Shown here: positions 1 through 8,410 of the stretch, piece by piece | Layout: each line of letters begins with the position of its first letter | Numbering within the stretch: the stretch's first letter is position 1 | Assembly: GCF_900637655.1 (NCBI RefSeq) | Contig: NZ_LR134384.1 | Coordinates: 310,001 to 374,000, forward strand | DNA: 64,000 bases | Source of the DNA: Segatella oris | Lineage (GTDB): Bacteria; Bacteroidota; Bacteroidia; Bacteroidales; Bacteroidaceae | Direction: 5' to 3' | Made by a program: the position numbers and the translations under genes | Notes under the pieces: generated by a model | What the model was told of the DNA's origin: nothing | What the model saw: only the letters and a program-made list of their open reading frames with translations | Databases searched by the model: none

Positions 1-97
1 CGGCGGAGCCCCTTTTTTTATGCAAGTCAGTTTCAACCGTTTCTATACAGAAAAAACAAGTCCATTGAGATTTATCTTTATTATAATCAGCGGGTTC
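1..97. other. Window edge, no gene seen
   Basis: I see no coding sequence here. The first bases (GC-rich followed by a T run) could be the tail of a terminator belonging to a gene outside the window. The stretch runs into the hairpin that closes the composite repeat at 98-668. Confidence 0.4.
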
Positions 98-668
98 CTG
101 TGGCTTAGAAAGCCACAGCACTGTTAGTAATGTGGAATGTTTAATGAGGAATGTTGAATTGTATTTAATGCATAATGCACAATTCATAATGCATAATTAC
201 GAAGTGAGTTATAACTAATTTCCTTGCAAGTTTAAGCTCCCCTCCCTTGGGGAGGGGTCGGGGGTGGGTATCTATTAAATTCTTTTACAAATGCTTTCGC
301 AGGAAGGGGCGTGCTGAGAAGCAAAAGCATTGCGGTCGGAAATACGCGAGTTTTGGGCCTACTTGCAACGCATTGACTATGAGGATATTATGAAAAACGA
401 GGCAAAATACAGTGTAAAATCATGGCAAAAAGCGTTGCAATCTGCGTCATTTTAGCGTCCAAAATGAGGTAAAACGCACGCTGAAATGACGCAGATGAGC
501 CTGTAAGTTGATGCAGATGAGCGTGTAAGTTGACGCAGATTGCGAGATAACAAGCCATAAATGATGAAACAAAAGCCGTTTTCAGCCTCTGTAACTCGCT
601 GAAAACGGCTTTCCAATTTCTATTTCGAAGATTTTCAAAGTGCCTTTTTAACGCACTCTTTTTTTACA
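98..668 (-). repeat. Composite intergenic repeat, copy 1 (inverted)
   Basis: Read on the minus strand, this gap carries the same modules in the same order as 15748-16362: an opening with the words GAGTGCGTTAAAAAGGCAC; a perfect hairpin (AAAGCCGTTTTCAGC at 572-586, complement at 598-612); three 22-bp tandem words beginning TGACGCAGAT or TGATGCAGAT (487-552); a conserved core with CTCGCGTATTTCCGACCGCA and GCGAAAGCATTTGTAAAAG; one GC-rich hairpin unit (CCCCTCCC...GGGAGGGG, about 238-262); an AT-rich tail of ATGCATTATGAATT words; and a closing hairpin built on CTGTGGCTT/AAGCCACAG (98-118). It lies directly downstream of the trpB stop, in the same orientation. No ORF in it looks real. Confidence 0.85.
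572..612 (-). terminator. Perfect hairpin, probable terminator of trpB
   Basis: A 15-bp perfect inverted repeat (arms 572-586 and 598-612, 11-nt loop) with a T-rich 3' flank on the minus strand (GGCTTTTGTTTC). It lies about 85 nt past the trpB stop and belongs to the composite repeat. An identical hairpin follows udk at 15805-15845. Confidence 0.65.
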
Positions 669-695
669 TTTTCGTTTTCAAAAAAGGCTTTTTAT

Positions 696-2054
696 TTACC
701 TTGGAATACGCTTTAAGCTATCTTCAATCTCCTCATCACTCAAACTATAATTGCGCAGATCGCCATTGATATAGCTGTCGTAGCTCGGCATATCTATCAG
801 TCCATGGCCGCTAAGACAGAAGAGAATAACAGGCGACTTGCCCTCTTCGGTGGCCTTTTTAGCCTCACGAATGGTCGCCGCTATAGCGTGACAGCTCTCC
901 GGAGCAGGGATAATTCCCTCGGTTTGTGCAAAGAGAAGGCCTGCTTGGAACGACTCCAACTGCGGAATATCAACGCCGTGCATATAGCCATCTTTGATGA
1001 GTTGCGAGATAATCACACCTGCACCGTGGTAGCGAAGACCGCCTGCATGGATGTTGGCGGGCTTGAAATCATGCCCCAATGTGTACATCGGAAGCAATGG
1101 CGTATAACCTGCTTCATCCCCGAAGTCATATTCAAACTTACCGCGAGTAAGCTTCGGACAACTCGCAGGTTCAGCTGCAATGAACTCGGTATTTGCATGA
1201 CTTCTGTCAAAAAGATGGCGCATAAAGGGGAATGCAATGCCTCCAAAATTACTGCCACCTCCAAAACATGCTATCACTTTATCAGGGTATTCACCAGCCA
1301 TTTCCATCTGCTTTTCAGCCTCAAGACCAATCACTGTCTGATGCAATCCCACATGATTGAGCACCGAACCAAGCGTATATTTACAGCCAGGAGTAGTCGT
1401 TGCAAGTTCTATGGCCTCTGAAATTGCCGTGCCTAATGTACCGGGATAATTCGGTTCTCGCGTGATGATATTCTTTCCCGCGCGTGTAGACATTGACGGA
1501 GAACCCTCGACTGTGGCCCCAAACGTACGCATGGCTATCGAGCGATAAGGCTTTTGTTGCAATGTAATCTTCACCTGATAGACGGCTGCTTCAAGCCCAT
1601 AGAGTTTGGCTGCATAGCTTAATGCCATGCCCCACTGACCTGCTCCGGTCTCTGTGGTCACGTTGGTATCACCCTCTTCTTTACAGTAATAACACTGCGG
1701 AATGGCCGAATTTATCTTGTGAGAACCTAAAGGATTGGTGCTCTCATTCTTGAAATAGATGTGCGCAGTGGTGCCCAAAGCCTTCTCAAGTGCATAGGCA
1801 CGCACGAGCGGAGTGGCTCTGTAATAGGTGTATTTCTCACGAACTTCCTCGGGAATCTCTATCCATGAGTTCACAGTATCAAGCTCCTGCTTTGAACACT
1901 CCTTACTGAAGATGTGGCTAAGGTCGTCAGGAGAGAGGGGCTTTCGCGTTTTCGGATGCAGCGGTGGCAATGGTTTTGTGGGCATATCTGCCTGTATATT
2001 ATACCAATGTGTAGGAATTTCATGTTCCTGCAAGATGAATTTCTTCTGTTTCAT
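696..2054 (-). CDS. trpB: TrpB2-type tryptophan synthase beta chain
   Basis: PLP-dependent fold-type II enzyme of the TrpB2 (TrpB-like) group, expected to condense indole with serine to give tryptophan. The PLP lysine is K113 in the motif LGSHKINSA, preceded by FKNESTNP, which is typical of the TrpB2 branch; the glycine-rich phosphate-binding loop is CFGGGSNFGG. At 452 aa it has the longer N-terminus usual for TrpB2 and looks complete. No trpA or other trp gene is adjacent, so it is an orphan beta subunit that may work as an indole salvage enzyme or alone. The family also includes O-phosphoserine-using members, so the substrate is not proven by sequence. A TAnnTTTG promoter lies at 2099-2106. 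Confidence 0.9.
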   Translation of the reverse strand: MKQKKFILQEHEIPTHWYNIQADMPTKPLPPLHPKTRKPLSPDDLSHIFSKECSKQELDTVNSWIEIPEEVREKYTYYRATPLVRAYALEKALGTTAHIYFKNESTNPLGSHKINSAIPQCYYCKEEGDTNVTTETGAGQWGMALSYAAKLYGLEAAVYQVKITLQQKPYRSIAMRTFGATVEGSPSMSTRAGKNIITREPNYPGTLGTAISEAIELATTTPGCKYTLGSVLNHVGLHQTVIGLEAEKQMEMAGEYPDKVIACFGGGSNFGGIAFPFMRHLFDRSHANTEFIAAEPASCPKLTRGKFEYDFGDEAGYTPLLPMYTLGHDFKPANIHAGGLRYHGAGVIISQLIKDGYMHGVDIPQLESFQAGLLFAQTEGIIPAPESCHAIAATIREAKKATEEGKSPVILFCLSGHGLIDMPSYDSYINGDLRNYSLSDEEIEDSLKRIPR

Positions 2055-2098
2055 AACCTTGTTTTGTTAAATCGTTTATAGGAGGTCATTTCGTCATA

Positions 2099-2106
2099 CA
2101 AAGGTA
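2099..2106 (-). promoter_or_regulatory. -7 element TACCTTTG for trpB
   Basis: Exact match to the Bacteroidota consensus TAnnTTTG on the minus strand, 45 bp upstream of the trpB start. It is divergent from the symporter promoter 43 bp away. Confidence 0.6.
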
Positions 2107-2148
2107 ATAAAAAGAAAGTTCAAAAGAGGAATAATGTTGTTTTTTTAT

Positions 2149-2156
2149 TAATTTTG
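2149..2156 (+). promoter_or_regulatory. -7 element TAATTTTG for the symporter
   Basis: TAnnTTTG match ending 8 bp before the ATG at 2165, so the expected transcript has only about 5 nt of leader. No clear -33 box at the usual spacing. Confidence 0.5.
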
Positions 2157-2164
2157 CACTCATT

Positions 2165-3583
2165 ATGGTCATAATTATTACAATTCTCGCCTATTTCAGC
2201 ATACTTCTTGTGTTCAGTCGGCTCACCAGTCGACGCGCTACAAACGACACTTTCTATCGGGCCAACCGCCGTTCGCCATGGTATATGGTGGCGTTTGGCA
2301 TGATTGGCGCGTCAATCTCGGGCATCACGTTTGTCAGTGTGCCGGGTATGGTGGTCAAAACCGATATGAGTTATCTGCAAATGTGTCTCGGTTTCATCCT
2401 TGGCTACGCTGTCGTGGCCTTCGTTCTGCTGCCGGTTTATTACCGATTGAACCTCACAACGATTTACAGTTACCTGCAAACAAGACTCGGACAACGTGCC
2501 TATAAGACCGGCGCTTCATTCTTTCTACTGTCGAAACTCATAGGAGCCGCCGTGCGTTTCTATGTAGTCTGCATCATTCTCCAGCGTTTCGTACTCGACC
2601 AATTGGGTGTTCCTTTCGTGCTGACGGTGGTCATCATGGTCGGTCTGATATGGCTCTATACGCGCAGAGGTGGCATTAAAACGCTCGTTTGGACCGACTC
2701 TTTTCAAACATTGTGCATGTTTCTCGCCCTGTTGTTAATTATCTATCACATTACGTCGGAATTCAATTTAAGTTTTGGTCAGGCAGTAACAGCCATTGCA
2801 AATGATAGTCATAGCCGCATATTCATATGGGATGATTGGGCCTCAAAGCTGAACTTTTGGAAGATGTTCTTTAGTGGAATATTCGTTGTTATCGTGATGA
2901 CGGGACTCGATCAAGACATGATGCAGAAGAACCTTACCTGCAAAACACTGCGTGATGCGCAAAAGGATATGTGCACTTATGGCTTGGCTTTCGTGCCCGT
3001 TAATCTGCTTTTCCTGTCTTTAGGCATACTGCTGATGATGCTTGCCAATAAGGAAGGCATCGCCATTCCACAGATGACTGACGACCTTTTACCGATGTTT
3101 GCCGCCACAGGAAGCCTTGGAACACTCGTCATAGTGTTGTTTACAATCGGCATCGTTGCAACCAGTTTTTCAAGCGCCGACAGTGCCATGACAGCCTTAA
3201 CTACAAGCTGGTGCGTGGATATTATGGAGAGAAAAGACGATGAGAAATTGCGAAAGCGCACGCATCTTGGCTTTGCCCTGCTCTTCGTGGTATTCATTTT
3301 AGGTTTCAAGATAGTGAATTCCACAAGCGTAATTGATGCTATCTACATCATCTGCTCCTACACTTATGGCCCCTTGCTCGGTCTGTTTGCCTTCGGACTC
3401 TTTACGCATTGGCAGGTAAAAGACCGCGCAGTGCCTTATATAGCAATGGTAAGCCCGGTCATTTGCTTTGCTATCGAAACGATAACAAAACAGATAACCG
3501 GGTATCACTTCGGCTACGAACTGCTCATACTCAACGGAGCATTGACATTCGCAGGCCTTTTCATATTCAGAAAGTTGCAGTAG
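2165..3583 (+). CDS. Sodium:solute symporter (SSS family)
   Basis: Inner-membrane cotransporter of the SSS family (PutP/SGLT fold), expected to couple sodium entry to uptake of a small organic solute; the substrate cannot be read from the sequence. At 472 aa with about 13 hydrophobic segments it is full length. Family-typical features include the early GMIGASISGITFVSVPGMV segment (about residues 44-62), the TGLDQDMMQKNLTCK loop in the middle and the ATSFSSADSAMTALTTS segment in the second half, which matches the conserved SSxDS-type region. It is divergent from trpB. The start is supported by the promoter just upstream. It converges on trxB with a 15-bp gap. Confidence 0.88.
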   Translation: MVIIITILAYFSILLVFSRLTSRRATNDTFYRANRRSPWYMVAFGMIGASISGITFVSVPGMVVKTDMSYLQMCLGFILGYAVVAFVLLPVYYRLNLTTIYSYLQTRLGQRAYKTGASFFLLSKLIGAAVRFYVVCIILQRFVLDQLGVPFVLTVVIMVGLIWLYTRRGGIKTLVWTDSFQTLCMFLALLLIIYHITSEFNLSFGQAVTAIANDSHSRIFIWDDWASKLNFWKMFFSGIFVVIVMTGLDQDMMQKNLTCKTLRDAQKDMCTYGLAFVPVNLLFLSLGILLMMLANKEGIAIPQMTDDLLPMFAATGSLGTLVIVLFTIGIVATSFSSADSAMTALTTSWCVDIMERKDDEKLRKRTHLGFALLFVVFILGFKIVNSTSVIDAIYIICSYTYGPLLGLFAFGLFTHWQVKDRAVPYIAMVSPVICFAIETITKQITGYHFGYELLILNGALTFAGLFIFRKLQ

Positions 3584-3598
3584 AAAAAAACGCTTTTC

Positions 3599-4537
3599 CT
3601 ATTTTCCAATCTCGCTTAAATAGGCTTGTGCATCGAGCGCGGCCTTTGCTCCAGAGCCTGCAGCGACTATAGCTTGCTGATAATGTGGGTCACAAACATC
3701 GCCCGCAGCAAACACTCCGTCGATGTTAGTGGCTTGATTTTGACCTTCAAGTTTAATGAATCCCTGCTCGTCGAGTGCCAAAGCATCCTTGAAAACAGCT
3801 GTCTGCGGCTTATGACCGATAGCGAGGAAGAAGCCGTCGATAGGCAAATCATACGCTCGTTCATCGCTTTCGCCCTTGCGATAGACGACATGTGCACCCT
3901 CCACTCCATGCTCTCCGTAGAGTCCAAGCGTGTTGGTTTCGTAGAGAATTTCAATGTTATCAGCTGCCTCAACACGGCTTTTCATTGCTTCGGAAGCGCG
4001 CAGATAGGGTTTTCTTACTATCATATAGACCTTTGAACAAAGGCCAGAGAGATAGTGAGCTTCCTCACATGCCGTGTCGCCTCCACCCACAACAGCCACA
4101 ACTTTCTTACGATAGAAGAAGCCATCGCATGTGGCACAGGCACTGACTCCCTGCCCCATATACTTCTGTTCATCAGGAAGTCCGAGATATTTAGCCGTTG
4201 CTCCTGTCGCAATAATCACGCTATCGGCAGAGATTTCCACGCCACGATCTGTCGTAAAGACATACGGTTTCTGTGAGAAGTCGGCTTTTATGATCTCACC
4301 ATCTCGCATGTCCACACCAAATCTTCCGGCCTGTTCGCGCAGCTCCATCATCATCTGATTGCCGTCAACACCATTCGGATAACCGGGAAAGTTGTCAACA
4401 ATCGTGGTCTGAGTAAGCTGCCCTCCGGCTTGCATTCCACAGTATTCCACGGGCTGCAAGTTAGCTCTTCCGGCATAGATAGCCGCTGTATAGCCCGCCG
4501 GTCCACTTCCGATAATCAAACATCTGGTATGTTCCAT
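3599..4537 (-). CDS. trxB: Thioredoxin reductase
   Basis: FAD/NADPH-dependent reductase that passes electrons from NADPH to thioredoxin in the cytoplasm. The N-terminal FAD site is GSGPAGYTAA (residues 10-19), the redox-active disulfide is CATC (C134/C137) and the NADPH site is VVGGGDTACEEA (about 149-160); AAGDV near the C-terminus is the second FAD motif. At 312 aa it is standard length. Unusually for this phylum there is a near-perfect Shine-Dalgarno (AGGAGG, 4545-4550) 7 nt before the ATG. It lies 31 bp downstream of the glutathione peroxidase gene on the same strand. That fits a joint peroxide-defence unit, because bacterial Cys-type GPx enzymes are normally reduced by thioredoxin. Confidence 0.95.
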   Translation of the reverse strand: MEHTRCLIIGSGPAGYTAAIYAGRANLQPVEYCGMQAGGQLTQTTIVDNFPGYPNGVDGNQMMMELREQAGRFGVDMRDGEIIKADFSQKPYVFTTDRGVEISADSVIIATGATAKYLGLPDEQKYMGQGVSACATCDGFFYRKKVVAVVGGGDTACEEAHYLSGLCSKVYMIVRKPYLRASEAMKSRVEAADNIEILYETNTLGLYGEHGVEGAHVVYRKGESDERAYDLPIDGFFLAIGHKPQTAVFKDALALDEQGFIKLEGQNQATNIDGVFAAGDVCDPHYQQAIVAAGSGAKAALDAQAYLSEIGK

Positions 4538-4544
4538 TCTCTCT

Positions 4545-4550
4545 CCTCCT
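4545..4550 (-). promoter_or_regulatory. Strong Shine-Dalgarno for trxB
   Basis: AGGAGG on the minus strand with a 7-nt spacer to the ATG at 4537. Such sites are rare among the other genes of this window. Confidence 0.6.
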
Positions 4551-4568
4551 ATATATTTAAATAGGTGA

Positions 4569-5123
4569 TTAATCTTTCAAGAGCGCTTCTATCTGCTCCT
4601 TGATATGTTCGAAGTTCTCTGTTGGCTCGAAACGAGCAACAACCTGTCCTTTCTTATTAATGAGGAACTTCGTGAAATTCCACTTAATCTCAGCACTTTC
4701 CTTATAGTTTGGATCAGCTTCTGAAAGCATCTTGTCGAGAATTGGATAGATAGGATGACTCTCGTCCCAACCTGCAAAGCCCTTCTGTTCCTTGAGGAAC
4801 TGATACAAAGGCTCGGCATCTTCGCCATTCACTTTAATCTTCTTGAAACGTGGGAAAGCTGTGTTATAGTTCAATTTACAGAACTGATGTATGCTCTCAT
4901 CAGTGCCAGGAGCCTGCTGTCCGAATTGATTGCAAGGGAAATCAAGCACTTCAAAGCCCTGTGCATGATAGGTTTCATAAAGCTTCTCAAGCTCTTCGTA
5001 CTGAGGAGTAAAGCCACATTGTGTAGCCGTATTCACGATTAGAAGCACTTCATTGGCATATTCTTTCAGTGAAACATCACCACCTTTTCTGTCTTTTACA
5101 GAAAAATCATAAACTGTTTTCAT
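4569..5123 (-). CDS. Glutathione/thioredoxin peroxidase (Cys type)
   Basis: Thioredoxin-fold peroxidase of the GPx family, reducing hydrogen peroxide and organic hydroperoxides. The peroxidatic residue is Cys36 in NTATQCGFT; it is Cys, not selenocysteine. FPCNQFGQQ and the W..NFTKFLI..G segment complete the family signature. I place the start at the ATG at 5123 (MKTVYDFSV), giving the usual 184 aa. An upstream in-frame ATG at 5219 would add 32 residues with no family counterpart. It forms a likely two-gene unit with trxB. Confidence 0.9.
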   Translation of the reverse strand: MKTVYDFSVKDRKGGDVSLKEYANEVLLIVNTATQCGFTPQYEELEKLYETYHAQGFEVLDFPCNQFGQQAPGTDESIHQFCKLNYNTAFPRFKKIKVNGEDAEPLYQFLKEQKGFAGWDESHPIYPILDKMLSEADPNYKESAEIKWNFTKFLINKKGQVVARFEPTENFEHIKEQIEALLKD

Positions 5124-5226
5124 TGTTCTTTTATTCTTTAATACTACAAATTGTTGTCTAATATCTCGCATACGACAAATTATGTGCCATTCTTTTGCAT
5201 CGCCATTTCTGTCATACATGCTAACG

Positions 5227-5234
5227 CAAAGATA
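5227..5234 (-). promoter_or_regulatory. -7 element TATCTTTG for the gpx-trxB unit
   Basis: TAnnTTTG match on the minus strand. With transcription beginning near 5223 the leader to the ATG at 5123 is about 100 nt. The alternative ATG at 5219 would be nearly leaderless, which leaves slight doubt about the chosen start. Confidence 0.5.
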
Positions 5235-5428
5235 GTGAAATAAACCGAATTTCAGTCAGACGGCAAATGATGTTAACTCAATTTTAGATTAAATGAGATA
5301 TGGAAAGCACGCTCTGTGCCACCTTGTCATACGCTAAACTGACAGCTTTGGAGGCTTTCTCCATATAAAAGAGGGAAATCCCTACTGTCGAATATGGATT
5401 TTACATTTTAGGACTGACAGAATAGTTC

Positions 5429-5436
5429 TATCTTTG
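5429..5436 (+). promoter_or_regulatory. -7 element TATCTTTG for the lipoprotein pair
   Basis: TAnnTTTG match 44 bp upstream of the ATG at 5480. The leader would be about 40 nt. Confidence 0.5.
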
Positions 5437-5479
5437 CTGCATAGAAATTAAAAAGAAGTATAAACCCTAAATTCATTTT

Positions 5480-6022
5480 ATGATGAAACGATTTACGACA
5501 ATATTCACGGTAATGCTTATGGCTGCACTCTCCTTGTCATTGGTTTCTTGCGATGAAGATGCTGAAGTTGCTGCCACCCTTGCAGGCACTTGGCAGGGTA
5601 ATGTCTATGCATATTCAAGATATAATGGCAGGGAGTACAGGGCTGCTGAAAGCAAAGTGCAGTTCAACAGTGGCTATAACTCGGGCGATGGTTATTGGAT
5701 TGACTACTACAACAATGCCCCTTACAGCTATCAGGCCAGTCATATTACCTGGTATGTAAGGAATACCAACATTTACATTCACTTCGAAGAAGACAATACC
5801 AACGTTGTTATCTACAACTATACGCTTAGCGATGACCGTCTCTCGGGATATATACAGACGGGCAACGGGCAGATGCTGACCATCACACTCTACCACACTT
5901 ACTCCCCCAATTGGAGCAGTTACACCTTTGACGACTACGATTACGACAGCTATTATGGCTATGCCAAGAGTCGTACGGCAGGCACAACAACTGGTCGTCC
6001 GCAGCGTTTCTTTGCAGAATAA
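5480..6022 (+). CDS. Lipoprotein of unknown function, paralog A
   Basis: 180-aa exported protein. The first 24 residues form a type II signal peptide ending LSLVSC, followed by acidic DEDAE, so the mature protein is probably a lipid-anchored envelope protein. The rest is rich in Tyr, Asn and Asp and alternates like beta strands, with the pattern TLAGTWQGNV near the mature N-terminus and ITWYVRNTNIYIHF in the middle. The next gene repeats both patterns (TLRGHWEGAM and FTWKIDERTSDIYITY), so the two are paralogs, perhaps small lipocalin-like barrels. It lies 37 bp upstream of its paralog on the same strand. I do not recognise a named family. Confidence 0.75.
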   Translation: MMKRFTTIFTVMLMAALSLSLVSCDEDAEVAATLAGTWQGNVYAYSRYNGREYRAAESKVQFNSGYNSGDGYWIDYYNNAPYSYQASHITWYVRNTNIYIHFEEDNTNVVIYNYTLSDDRLSGYIQTGNGQMLTITLYHTYSPNWSSYTFDDYDYDSYYGYAKSRTAGTTTGRPQRFFAE

Positions 6023-6059
6023 GATATCAGAGAGTCATAAATTAAAACTTAGAATAGAC

Positions 6060-6698
6060 ATGAAAAGACTGATTAAAACCTTGCTGTTACTTGTAATTGC
6101 AGCAACACCCATGGCATTTTCGAGTTGTGATTCGGGCAACACCTACTATGAAGACGGTCGTAATTGGTGGGTAAACAATGCTGATGACAATGCAGACAGC
6201 GATGCCAAATATCTTAAAGACCTTGCCAACACCCTGCGAGGTCATTGGGAAGGTGCCATGAGATACGAGTATAACGATGACAACGGACAGCGAGCTATTG
6301 CACAGTTCAACGCGCAGATAGAGTTCGACCAGTATGATGCCACAGGCTTAGGAGGCCGCGGACGCGAGATAGATATAGCCACTTCAAACGGAAAGACCGA
6401 AACCCAAACGCTCAATTTCACGTGGAAAATCGACGAAAGAACAAGCGATATCTACATCACATACGACAGTTCAAAGAAGAAATATCGCATCACCATGCTC
6501 GACAAAGAGAGCAATCTGCAGAGCTATCTTGATGCCAACCGCTTCGAAGGAACCATGATTGGCGTGAACAACACCGAATATATTGACTTCAAACTTGCCC
6601 GCTACAGCTATGCAAAACAGAGCGATATCGTTTTCAGCAGAGCTGCTCAGACACGTGCATCAGGCATTAAAATCGAGAACAAAATCGTGAAAAGGTAA
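6060..6698 (+). CDS. Lipoprotein of unknown function, paralog B
   Basis: 212-aa exported protein starting MKRLIKTLLLLV, with lipobox FSSC and an acidic, Asn-rich spacer. I chose the ATG at 6060 because it begins a clean lipoprotein signal; the open frame extends further upstream but only across the end of the previous gene. The domain from about residue 55 repeats the strand pattern of the preceding gene (TLRGHWEG..., then FTWKIDERTSDIYITY, then FEGTMIG). It is probably co-transcribed with that gene. Function unknown. Confidence 0.75.
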   Translation: MKRLIKTLLLLVIAATPMAFSSCDSGNTYYEDGRNWWVNNADDNADSDAKYLKDLANTLRGHWEGAMRYEYNDDNGQRAIAQFNAQIEFDQYDATGLGGRGREIDIATSNGKTETQTLNFTWKIDERTSDIYITYDSSKKKYRITMLDKESNLQSYLDANRFEGTMIGVNNTEYIDFKLARYSYAKQSDIVFSRAAQTRASGIKIENKIVKR

Positions 6699-6719
6699 AG
6701 TAAGACCTTCCAAAAACTC

Positions 6720-7010
6720 AATATAGAAAGCCTCTTCTGCTCCCTGACAAGGGAGGGGAGAGGCTCCAATCTTATGTTAACCTCGTAACAAGTCATACCC
6801 ACCCCCGGCCCCTCCCCAAGGGAGGGGAGAGCTAACTTACAGAGCCTCCCCCAACCCCTCCCAAGGAGGGGAGTCCGAACTTGTAAGGAAATCAGTTATA
6901 ACTCCTTTCGTAATTATGCATTATGAATTGTGAATTATACATTAACTACAATTCAACACTACACATTCCACATTAAAAATTATGCATCATGCATTGTGAA
7001 TTATGAATTA
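6720..7010 (+). repeat. Composite repeat, partial copy 2 (GC hairpins and AT tail)
   Basis: This gap between two convergent genes lacks the core module. It has GC-rich hairpin units (CCCCTCCC...GGGAGGGG at about 6739-6760 and 6798-6870), each followed by words like GCTAACTTACAGAG, then the AT-rich tail with ATGCATTATGAATTGTGAATT and ACATTCCACATT. The tail runs into the stop codon of the nuclease gene at 7008. Confidence 0.8.
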
Positions 7011-7958
7011 ATTAATTCCCCATGACCTGAAATATGACCGCACTGCTTGCACATTTTCCCGTTCAACTTTACGCTCGGTTTCGTCAGGAAGATTGCAGAA
7101 GAAGTCGATTCCGGTCTTCTTCTCAAGGTCAACAATGTTGACAACATACTGCGAAAGGCGATCTTGTTTATGCTTTTCATAGAGATGTTCTACCCAGAAA
7201 CCAAAAGCATGATAGCCCTTTTCATCCTTCATCAACACTGCCATGAAGAAATAACGAGGCACGATGAAGCCACTCCTTGTATGGGTAAGAATCTGTGAAT
7301 CCTTATCTATCGTTCCGCCTTTACACACATAAACCACTTCACCTCGGTAGGCATTACTCTGTATGCACGCTTCCATTTTCTGCCAAATCCCTGCATTAAA
7401 CACATGAACCTGTGGCTGCATGTTCGACATATAAAAGGTTTGTTCGTTGGCATCTTTTGAATAAATGCGGTCTTCAGAGGCGCAGATATGACCTCGGTCA
7501 TAGTAACTGTTAGAGTAACCCGGATAGTGGCTTCCGCTGAACTCACCTCTTACAGACGGTTGTTCATTAGCAGGTATCTTCGGATCTTTCTGAAATGGGT
7601 CGCCACCCCAAGCCGTCTTATTCCAATCTCCGCGACTCCAACCTTTCTTGTTGTTGGCACTTGTAATTTCATAACAGCTCCAACGCTGTGACTTTTTGGC
7701 GTGATCCCACTCCAAAGCATAAGTCATTCCAAAGTCTGAAGTGCTGTGGACAATAACCTCACTCGTGCCTCCTTTCAACTTAGGAAACTCTAAACGAGTG
7801 ACTTCCGCAGGCTTACCGACAGTGAAAACATTGCGATTTTCATTGGCTTCGGTAGTCGTTCCGCCACCATTATCAATGTCATCATCATTATTGTTTCCAC
7901 ACGAAATAAAGGAAAAAACAGCCACAGAAAGGGCCAGAAACAGGCGATAGAATTTCAT
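7008..7958 (-). CDS. Secreted DNA/RNA non-specific endonuclease (NUC family), lipoprotein
   Basis: 316-aa nuclease of the Serratia NucA/EndoG (betabeta-alpha-metal) family, expected to cut DNA and RNA outside the cytoplasm with a divalent metal. A lipobox (SFISC, residues 16-20) follows a hydrophobic signal, and a low-complexity linker leads to the catalytic domain. The active-site motif is DRGHICASEDR (His as general base), followed by SNMQPQVHVFNAGIW, whose Asn is the usual metal ligand. Length and motif order fit an intact enzyme. It follows rpmE2 on the same strand but a strong terminator separates them. It lies near the TonB receptor/OB-fold operon, which could belong to the same nucleic-acid use pathway. 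Confidence 0.88.
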   Translation of the reverse strand: MKFYRLFLALSVAVFSFISCGNNNDDDIDNGGGTTTEANENRNVFTVGKPAEVTRLEFPKLKGGTSEVIVHSTSDFGMTYALEWDHAKKSQRWSCYEITSANNKKGWSRGDWNKTAWGGDPFQKDPKIPANEQPSVRGEFSGSHYPGYSNSYYDRGHICASEDRIYSKDANEQTFYMSNMQPQVHVFNAGIWQKMEACIQSNAYRGEVVYVCKGGTIDKDSQILTHTRSGFIVPRYFFMAVLMKDEKGYHAFGFWVEHLYEKHKQDRLSQYVVNIVDLEKKTGIDFFCNLPDETERKVERENVQAVRSYFRSWGIN

Positions 7959-7981
7959 AGGTTCAGGCTTTTAATGCAAAA

Positions 7982-8021
7982 AATGCGCTCAAACGCATAT
8001 GCAACTACGTTTGAACGCATT
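7982..8021 (-). terminator. Terminator downstream of rpmE2
   Basis: Long inverted repeat AATGCGcTCAAACG / CGTTTGAaCGCATT (arms 7982-7995 and 8008-8021) with a T run on the minus strand after the hairpin. It ends the rpmE2 transcript before the nuclease gene. Confidence 0.75.
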
Positions 8022-8055
8022 CCCAATTTGAATATATACTTAAAAAAGGATATAT

Positions 8056-8307
8056 TTACTTCTTCAGCTTACCGTAACGGTTCATGAAGCGGTCTACGCG
8101 ACCTGCCGTATCAACAAGCTTACTCTTACCTGTATAGAACGGGTGAGAAGTGCTTGAGATTTCAATCTTTACCACTGGGTAAGTCTCGCCTTCAAACTCT
8201 ACTGTATCATTGGTCTTTGCTGTAGACTTTGTAAGGAACATATCGCCGTTGGACATATCTTTGAATACGACGGGGCGATAGTTTTCTGGGTGAATACCTT
8301 TTTTCAT
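8056..8307 (-). CDS. rpmE2: 50S ribosomal protein L31 type B
   Basis: 83-aa ribosomal protein L31, type B (no CxxC zinc motif), with the characteristic start [17 protein letters not shown] and the segment [13 protein letters not shown]. It is part of the large ribosomal subunit. Its promoter lies at 8355-8362 inside an imperfect palindrome, and a strong terminator lies downstream, so it is a single-gene unit. Confidence 0.97.
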   Translation of the reverse strand: MKKGIHPENYRPVVFKDMSNGDMFLTKSTAKTNDTVEFEGETYPVVKIEISSTSHPFYTGKSKLVDTAGRVDRFMNRYGKLKK

Positions 8308-8349
8308 TTCGTTAAATATTATAGTTTATAATTCTTTTTCAACGTAACA

Positions 8350-8379
8350 GGCTGCAAAGTTAATGAAAACTTCGCAGCC
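8350..8379 (-). promoter_or_regulatory. rpmE2 promoter embedded in an imperfect palindrome
   Basis: GGCTGC(a)AAGTT...AACTT(c)GCAGCC forms a hairpin, and the -7 element TAACTTTG (minus strand, 8355-8362) sits in one arm. The hairpin may also terminate the upstream operon, which ends at 8411. Confidence 0.5.
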
Positions 8380-8410
8380 TGCCAAATTATTTAAGAGGTT
8401 TTTCTAAGTC

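Noticed and set aside
4569..5219. Selenoprotein or N-terminally extended form of the glutathione peroxidase
   Set aside because: The active residue is a normal Cys codon, and the 32-residue extension has no family support.
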